A DNA stretch of 11,421 bases, from positions 1 to 11,421 of the forward strand of contig JAOZRF010000049.1 in NCBI GenBank assembly GCA_029940245.1, in the 5' to 3' direction. This DNA is from Desulfobacula sp. (GTDB taxonomy: Bacteria; Desulfobacterota; Desulfobacteria; Desulfobacterales; Desulfobacteraceae). Both the position numbers and the translations under genes were made by a program. Below the pieces are notes generated by a model, which worked only from the letters and a program-made list of their open reading frames with translations, did not search any database and was not told the DNA's origin. Below, one piece after another: positions 7,430 to 11,421 of this stretch. Each line of letters starts with the position of its first letter. Position 1 is the first letter of the stretch.

Positions 7430-7458
7430 TTGACATGTATATTCCGGATCAGTAAATT
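7430..7458 (+). promoter_or_regulatory. Candidate sigma70-type promoter for the acyl-CoA dehydrogenase-thiolase pair
   Basis: TTGACA (7430-7435) is a perfect -35 hexamer. It is followed after exactly 17 bases by TAAATT (7453-7458), which matches four of six -10 positions. Transcription would begin near 7465, giving a leader of about 85 bases before ATG 7550. The surroundings are AT-rich and intergenic. Sequence match only. Confidence 0.5.
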
Positions 7459-7489
7459 TTATCTTTTATTAAAGATATGATACTGACCG
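7445..7489. promoter_or_regulatory. Imperfect dyad over the -10/start region (candidate operator or leader hairpin)
   Basis: Symmetric elements nest around about 7468. The inner arms TATCTTT (7460-7466) and AAAGATA (7471-7477) are perfect with a 4-base centre. The outer arms are TCAGTA (7449-7454) and TACTGA (7481-7486), extended by CGG (7445-7447) and CCG (7487-7489) with one unpaired A on the left. It covers the candidate -10 and the predicted start site, where a repressor would act. In RNA it could instead fold as a weak hairpin, but the lack of a GC-rich stem or following T-run argues against a terminator. Confidence 0.4.
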
Positions 7490-7494
7490 AAAAC

Positions 7495-7526
7495 CTTGAA
7501 ACCAATGGTTTGTCAAGTCATTGGTT
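7495..7526. promoter_or_regulatory. Overlapping inverted repeats in the acyl-CoA dehydrogenase leader (candidate operator)
   Basis: AACCAATG (7500-7507) and CATTGGTT (7519-7526) form a perfect 8-bp inverted repeat around an 11-bp spacer. Overlapping it, AAACCA and TGGTTT flank a single A (7499-7511), with CTTG (7495-7498) and CAAG (7514-7517) as further outer arms. It lies 23 bases before the ATG. GAAAC and GTTTG half-sites can be read at 7498-7512; these resemble the half-sites of PsrA-type fatty-acid regulators, but the spacing (5) does not fit the 2-4 usually quoted. The regulator is unknown. Confidence 0.4.
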
Positions 7527-7549
7527 AATGTATAAACAAAAGGTGGAAT

Positions 7550-9346
7550 ATGGCTTTTAAACTTACAGATCAAAGAGATATGGATTTTGTTCTTTATGAA
7601 CAATTTAAGGTGGATTCGTTTTTAACTTCAGAAAAATATCAAACATTTAATAAAAAAATGTTTGATATGGTTATAAAAGAAGCCAAAAACCTGGCTGTCA
7701 AAGAAATTTTTCCCACCTATACCCAATGCGATAAAGAAGGTGTGGTTTTTGAAAATGGCGTGGTCAAAGTTCCGGAGTGTTTGAGAAGACCTCACAAACT
7801 GTTGAAGGAAGGTGAATGGAGTGCGTTGACTGAAAGTCCTGAGTATGGTGGACAGGGGCTTCCGTTCACTATTGCCCAGGCAGCCATGGAATATCTGACC
7901 GGTGCCAATTATGTGTTAACCACCTATCCCATTCTCAGCCATGGGGCCGGAAAAATGATTGATCTTTTTGGGACCAGGGAACAAAAAGATCTGTTTTTGA
8001 AAAAACTCTATACCGGTGCCTGGGGAGGAACGATGCTGTTGACGGAACCCGGCGCAGGATCAGATGTCGGGGCATTGACAACCTCGGCAAAAAAAATGGA
8101 TGATGGCACCTATGATATAACGGGCAGTAAAATTTTTATTACAAACGGGGAACAGAACCTGACGGACAATATTATCCATCCGGTTCTAGCCAGGATTGAA
8201 GGCGCACCTGCCGGAACCCGCGGGATTTCCCTGTTTATTGTTCCCAAAATATGGGTCAATAAGGATGGAACCCTGGGGGAATCCAATGATGTGGTCTGCA
8301 CGGGGGTTGAAGAAAAAATGGGCATCCATGGCAGCCCGACCTGTTCTCTATCACTTGGCAGTAAAGGCAAGTGCCGGGGATTTCTGCTGGGCAACCCAAA
8401 TCGGGGAATGGAAATCATGTTTCACATGATGAATGAAGTCCGTCTGGAGGTGGGTACTCAGGCCTTTGCCAGTGCCAATCTTGCTTATCTGCATGCCCTT
8501 GACTATGCCAGACAAAGACTTCAGGGTCGCAGTATTGAAAACCTTGCCGATCATGGTGCAGATCAGGTGCCGATTATCAATCATCCTGATGTGAAACGGA
8601 TGCTGCTGAAGATGAAAGCCTATGTGGAAGGAATGAGAAGTCTGATTTATTATGTGGCTTTTTGTTTTGATAAAAAAGAAACAGCCATGGATAAGAAAGA
8701 AGCCATGCGCTATTCAAATCTGGCGGAAATTTTAACCCCCGTGGTCAAAGCCTATTCCAGTGAAAAAGGCTTTGATGTCTGTGTAGAGGCCATGCAGATT
8801 TTTGGCGGATATGGATATACCAAAGAATATCCTGTGGAGCAGATGGTCAGAGATTGTAAGATCGCCTCTATTTATGAAGGTTCAAATGGTATCCAGGCCA
8901 TGGATTTTCTGGGAAGAAAGATCGCTGGAAATAAAGGACTAATGCTGGAAGCCCTGATCAATGAAATTAAATCCACCATCAATACTGCCAGGGAGGATGA
9001 AACCTTAAATGAACTTGCAATAAAATTGGAAGCCGCTCTTATTTTGCTTGAAAAAACCTGCAAAAATACGGGCAGCGCATTTTTTTCAAAACATATAGCA
9101 TCTGCTTTTGCCTGCGCCCATCCATTGCTTGAGGCAACAGGAGATATTATTATGGCATGGATGCTTTTATGGCGGGCCAATCTTTCAATTAAAAAACTGG
9201 ATATCAGAGAAAGGGATTTTTATCAGGGTAAAATCAAGGCGGCTCAATTTTTTATTTTCACCATTATCCCTGCAACCATGGGGAAACTTACTGCTATTAC
9301 CTATGAAAATAATCCGGCCGCCAGTATGGAAGAACATTTATTTTAA
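7550..9346 (+). CDS. Long-form acyl-CoA dehydrogenase (about 600 aa, FadE5/AcdA-like)
   Basis: A 598-residue flavoprotein expected to oxidise an acyl-CoA to the trans-2-enoyl-CoA in beta-oxidation, passing electrons to electron-transfer flavoprotein. Order: N-terminal helical domain (about 35-155); middle beta domain with LLTEPGAGSD (163-172) and ITGSKIFITNG (190-200); C-terminal helical domain with MQIFGGYGYTKEYPVEQMVRDCKIASIYEGSNGIQ. E443 in YEGSNGIQ is at the position of the usual catalytic base. An additional ~130-residue helical C-terminal region (about 465-595) distinguishes the long subfamily from the ~380-residue enzymes. AGGTGG (7541-7546) precedes the ATG. It follows a 210-bp gap with its own candidate promoter and is followed 42 bases later by a thiolase. 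Acyl chain length cannot be read from sequence; the subfamily also contains methylmercaptopropionyl-CoA dehydrogenases (DmdC), so substrate is open. Confidence 0.93.
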   Translation: MAFKLTDQRDMDFVLYEQFKVDSFLTSEKYQTFNKKMFDMVIKEAKNLAVKEIFPTYTQCDKEGVVFENGVVKVPECLRRPHKLLKEGEWSALTESPEYGGQGLPFTIAQAAMEYLTGANYVLTTYPILSHGAGKMIDLFGTREQKDLFLKKLYTGAWGGTMLLTEPGAGSDVGALTTSAKKMDDGTYDITGSKIFITNGEQNLTDNIIHPVLARIEGAPAGTRGISLFIVPKIWVNKDGTLGESNDVVCTGVEEKMGIHGSPTCSLSLGSKGKCRGFLLGNPNRGMEIMFHMMNEVRLEVGTQAFASANLAYLHALDYARQRLQGRSIENLADHGADQVPIINHPDVKRMLLKMKAYVEGMRSLIYYVAFCFDKKETAMDKKEAMRYSNLAEILTPVVKAYSSEKGFDVCVEAMQIFGGYGYTKEYPVEQMVRDCKIASIYEGSNGIQAMDFLGRKIAGNKGLMLEALINEIKSTINTAREDETLNELAIKLEAALILLEKTCKNTGSAFFSKHIASAFACAHPLLEATGDIIMAWMLLWRANLSIKKLDIRERDFYQGKIKAAQFFIFTIIPATMGKLTAITYENNPAASMEEHLF

Positions 9347-9388
9347 AAATAGACATGGATAAAAATTAAAGTACAGGAGTTAATAAAA

Positions 9389-10639
9389 ATGGAAGATGTT
9401 GTTATTGTATCCGGCTGTCGAACAGCCATTGGTGCTTTTGGAGGAACCCTGCTCCCTATGAATGGGGCAAGTCTTGCCGCGATTACCATGAAAGAAGCCA
9501 TTAAAAGGGCAAATATTGAACCTGAAATGATAGATGATGTGCGCTATGGATGCTGCATGGAATCCTGTGATACCCTGAATGTCGCAAGGGTTGGGGCATT
9601 GCTGGCAGGTATTCCCGATATGGTACCCGCGGTCACCATTAACAGGGTCTGTATTTCCGGTATGGAGGCCATGATTTCCGGAATGGCCATGATCCAGGCC
9701 GGGATGGCAGATATTATCCTGGCCGGCGGAACCGAGCATATGTCATCCGTGCCATACAGTGTTCCCAATGCCCGCTGGGGATGCAGGCTTCAGGATCAGA
9801 TCCTTGTGGATAATATGATCCATGCCCTGCATTGCGGTTCCCATATCATCCCCCATCCTGAAGACGGACCAGTGGATGAAACAAAATCGCCTTTGAGTTA
9901 CTTTGTGGGCAAGCCTTATATCATGGGCCATACCGCGGAATTCATTGCCCAGCACCTGGATATCTCCAGAAAAGAAATGGATGAAGTCGCTTTGAGAAGC
10001 CATAATGAGGCAGAGCGCGCTACAAAGGATGGATCATTTAAAGATGAGATTGTACCCGTAAAAGTTCCTCAAAAAAGAAAAGATCCCATTATTTTTGATA
10101 AAGATGAACAGTTCAGGCCGGGAATAACCATGGAACAGCTTTCCGCCCTTCCTGCAGCTTTTGTTCCGAAAACAGGCAAAGTAACAGCCGGGAATTCTTC
10201 GGGTATTAATGATGGCTCAACGGGTATGATTATCATGTCTGCCTCAAAAGCAAAAGAACTTGGGCTTTTTCCCATTGCCAGGATAAAAGCAACTTCACTG
10301 GGGGCCTGTCATCCTTCTGTCATGGGTCTTTCTCCGGTTCCGGCAGTGAAAAATTTAATCAAAAATTCTCAATTTGAGCTTAATGATTTTGAACTGATTG
10401 AATTAAATGAGGCTTTTGCCGGCCAGTATCTGGGATGCGAAAGAGAACTTGGACTGAACCGGGACATCACCAATGTCAATGGTTCCGGAATCGGTCTGGG
10501 GCATCCCGTTGGCTCCACTGGTGCAAGAATCGTTGTATCCCTGATGTACGCCATGAAAAACAGAAAAAAATCCATTGGCCTTGCCACCCTTTGTGGCGGT
10601 GGCGGGGTATCCATGGCATGTGCCATAGAAATGCCGTAA
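9389..10639 (+). CDS. Thiolase (acetyl-CoA acetyltransferase / 3-ketoacyl-CoA thiolase)
   Basis: A 416-residue thiolase, slightly longer than the common ~390. All catalytic features are present: nucleophile C88 in NRVCISGMEAM (the usual Gly after Cys is Ile), AGGTEHMSS (112-120), NEAFA (340-344), GHPVGSTGAR with H372, and C402 in LCGGGGVSMA. It should cleave 3-ketoacyl-CoA with CoA to acetyl-CoA and a shortened acyl-CoA, or run in reverse as acetoacetyl-CoA synthesis. AGGAG (9375-9379) lies 9 bases before the ATG. The gene is 42 bases after the acyl-CoA dehydrogenase and almost certainly co-transcribed; together they supply the first and last steps of beta-oxidation, while hydratase and hydroxyacyl-CoA dehydrogenase functions are not in the window. 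Some residues between 120 and 175 (an HCGSHIIPHP segment) look like a small insertion. The 3' end converges on an opposite-strand gene remnant 11 bases away. Confidence 0.94.
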   Translation: MEDVVIVSGCRTAIGAFGGTLLPMNGASLAAITMKEAIKRANIEPEMIDDVRYGCCMESCDTLNVARVGALLAGIPDMVPAVTINRVCISGMEAMISGMAMIQAGMADIILAGGTEHMSSVPYSVPNARWGCRLQDQILVDNMIHALHCGSHIIPHPEDGPVDETKSPLSYFVGKPYIMGHTAEFIAQHLDISRKEMDEVALRSHNEAERATKDGSFKDEIVPVKVPQKRKDPIIFDKDEQFRPGITMEQLSALPAAFVPKTGKVTAGNSSGINDGSTGMIIMSASKAKELGLFPIARIKATSLGACHPSVMGLSPVPAVKNLIKNSQFELNDFELIELNEAFAGQYLGCERELGLNRDITNVNGSGIGLGHPVGSTGARIVVSLMYAMKNRKKSIGLATLCGGGGVSMACAIEMP

Positions 10640-10650
10640 CATGACTCAGG

Positions 10651-10822
10651 TCAAGGTTGTGATTCAAGCAGATCCAGAGCAAAATTGACCAATGTTTCTA
10701 TGCCCAATAAAAGGACAGATTCATCAAAATCAAATTTTGAATTGTGCAGGGGAGCGCAGCCTTTAAATCCTGTGCCGAGAAAAAAATAACACCCTATCAA
10801 TCATTGTCTTGATATTGATCAT
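10651..10822 (-). pseudogene. Internally deleted M20-family amidohydrolase/peptidase remnant
   Basis: Reading leftward from 10800 to the stop at 10651-10653 is a 49-codon open stretch without a plausible start. It contains FLGTGFKGCAPLHNSKFDFD and then LLLGIETLVNFALDLLES, which closely resembles the C-terminal end of M20 amidohydrolases (Gly-x-Gly, then PLH(N/S)xxFDF, then a final helix). Just upstream, in another frame, GGAG (10831-10834) is followed 8 bases later by ATG at 10820-10822, starting MINIKTMIDR, a reasonable M20-type N-terminus. That frame stops after 19 residues (TAA at 10763-10765). The simplest reading is a gene of usual length (~390-400 aa) that has lost about 330-340 central codons with an out-of-frame join near 10790-10800. 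Even removing one T from the T-run at the join would give only a 56-residue stub lacking all metal ligands. It follows the ABC ATPase by 17 bases, so the intact ancestor was probably in that transporter operon. Confidence 0.65.
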
Positions 10823-10830
10823 AATTATAG

Positions 10831-10834
10831 CTCC
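10831..10834 (-). promoter_or_regulatory. Surviving ribosome-binding site of the amidohydrolase remnant
   Basis: On the minus strand GGAG lies 8 bases before the ATG at 10822, at the distance expected for a working start, and directly after the ABC ATPase stop. It is the main reason to think the 5' end of the broken gene survives. Confidence 0.45.
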
Positions 10835-10839
10835 AAAAA

Positions 10840-11421
10840 TTATGGGTAAAGGTGACAGGCGATCCAATGATCCGGTTCAATTTCCCTGTAAACAGGCCGG
10901 GTTCGGCATTTGTTCATTGACATGGGACATCTGGGGTGGAATGTGCATCCTTCAGGTGGATCAAGGGGGCTTGGCACATCACCTGACAGCACAATTTCCT
11001 GTTCCGGATTTATCAGGGGATCTGGTATGGGAACGGCTGACAACAGTGCTTTTGTATAGGGATGTAAAGGATTTTTATAAAGGTTCCGATCAGGGGCCAG
11101 TTCCACAATCCGTCCCAGGTACATGACGGCCACCCGGTGGGAAATATACTCCACCACGCTTAAATCATGGGCAATAAATAAATAGGCAAGGTTCATCTCT
11201 TCCTGAAGATCCTTGAGCAAGTTGATGATCTGTGCCTGTATGGATACATCCAGGGCAGAGACAGCCTCGTCACAGATGATCACATCCGGTTTTACGGCAA
11301 GTGCTCTGGCAATACCGATGCGCTGGCGCTGGCCTCCTGAAAATTCATGGGGATACCGTCCCATCTGGGCCGGTCGCAGTCCCACCCGGTTCATCAATTC
11401 TGCAACCCTTTGCATGATATC
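10840..11421 (-). CDS. Oligopeptide/dipeptide ABC transporter ATP-binding protein, C-terminal part (OppF/DppF-like; 5' end outside window)
   Basis: The frame is open from the window's right edge to the stop at 10840-10842, giving 193 C-terminal residues of a typical ~320-330. Visible ABC elements are the signature [15 protein letters not shown], Walker [15 protein letters not shown] with the catalytic Glu, and the switch-histidine region [12 protein letters not shown]. Walker A is beyond the edge. The C-terminal peptide-transporter extension is present ([18 protein letters not shown], then the cysteine set CX5CX6CX16C ending in ACHLYP). In related DppD/OppD subunits these cysteines hold a [4Fe-4S] cluster. 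The protein should power uptake of short peptides or similar solutes together with permeases and a binding protein not seen here. OppF/DppF is favoured over OppD/DppD from the form of the Walker B stretch, with moderate certainty. It converges on the thiolase and precedes the broken amidohydrolase gene. Confidence 0.9.
   Translation of the reverse strand, partial: DIMQRVAELMNRVGLRPAQMGRYPHEFSGGQRQRIGIARALAVKPDVIICDEAVSALDVSIQAQIINLLKDLQEEMNLAYLFIAHDLSVVEYISHRVAVMYLGRIVELAPDRNLYKNPLHPYTKALLSAVPIPDPLINPEQEIVLSGDVPSPLDPPEGCTFHPRCPMSMNKCRTRPVYREIEPDHWIACHLYP

Larger units (their letters stand above)
7428..7518. repeat. Distant 8-bp inverted repeat ACTTGACA / TGTCAAGT
   Basis: ACTTGACA (7428-7435, including the -35 hexamer) is repeated in inverse orientation as TGTCAAGT (7511-7518), 75 bases away, bracketing the promoter and the central dyad. 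It could mark two half-sites of one regulator, but a single 8-bp match in a 210-bp gap may be chance. Confidence 0.25.

Noticed and set aside
7498..7512. PsrA-type operator GAAAC...GTTTG
   Set aside because: Half-sites match but the spacing is 5 rather than the 2-4 usually quoted, and no PsrA homologue is in the window, so the regulator is left unnamed.
10820..10844. CATAATT / AATTATG inverted repeat at the end of the ABC ATPase gene as a terminator
   Set aside because: AT-only arms around an 11-base loop and no T-run; the left arm also contains the ATG of the amidohydrolase remnant.
10809..11126. 105-codon plus-strand open frame opposite the ABC ATPase
   Set aside because: Antisense to a confident peptide-transporter ATPase C-terminus; no domain and no ribosome-binding site.
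1..11421. tRNA, rRNA, CRISPR array, transposase, attachment site or replication origin
   Set aside because: None seen: intergenic gaps are all under about 215 bases, with no direct-repeat arrays, cloverleaf-like sequence or transposase motifs.

Overview
The window looks like chromosomal DNA from a sulfate-reducing deltaproteobacterium, most likely a Desulfobacterota member of the Desulfobacteraceae type. The main evidence is a run of genes matching the high-molecular-weight cytochrome (Hmc) transmembrane redox complex in the order B-C-D-E-F, followed by homologues of rrf1 and rrf2, the regulators that lie downstream of hmc in Desulfovibrio. Family and organism assignments come from reading motifs and gene order by eye. 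No database search was run.

Region 1 (1-4041, + strand) holds the 3' part of hmcB (periplasmic multi-cluster ferredoxin with a membrane anchor), hmcC (NrfD-type integral membrane protein), a 43-residue hmcD with a TTG start, hmcE (NarI-like di-heme cytochrome b) and hmcF (HdrD/DsrK-like cytoplasmic Fe-S protein). Together they should move electrons between the periplasmic cytochrome c pool (HmcA would lie upstream of the window) and a cytoplasmic Fe-S/thiol-disulfide module.

Region 2 (4076-7339, + strand) is a sensory block: a tandem universal stress protein, a receiver-only response regulator (Rrf1-like), a soluble histidine kinase with a degenerate N-terminal receiver and a cysteine-bearing PAS domain, and an Rrf2 regulator with four clustered cysteines. 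Compared with the Desulfovibrio vulgaris arrangement as I recall it (hmcF-rrf1-rrf2), two genes are interposed: the stress protein, and a kinase that could be the partner of the otherwise orphan receiver. Spacing is short throughout, so regions 1 and 2 may be one long operon. I see no convincing terminator inside it.

Region 3 (7340-7549) is a 210-bp gap with a good sigma70-type promoter candidate (7430-7458) and several overlapping or nested inverted repeats, which suggests a regulated promoter for the next two genes. Region 4 (7550-10639, + strand) is a fatty-acid beta-oxidation pair: a long-form (598 aa) acyl-CoA dehydrogenase and a thiolase.

Region 5 (10640-11421) is on the opposite strand and converges on the thiolase. 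It holds the C-terminal two thirds of an oligopeptide/dipeptide ABC transporter ATPase, followed by what looks like an internally deleted M20-family amidohydrolase gene. Its ribosome-binding site and about ten N-terminal codons are joined out of frame to its last ~45 codons. No tRNA, rRNA, CRISPR array or insertion sequence was seen.
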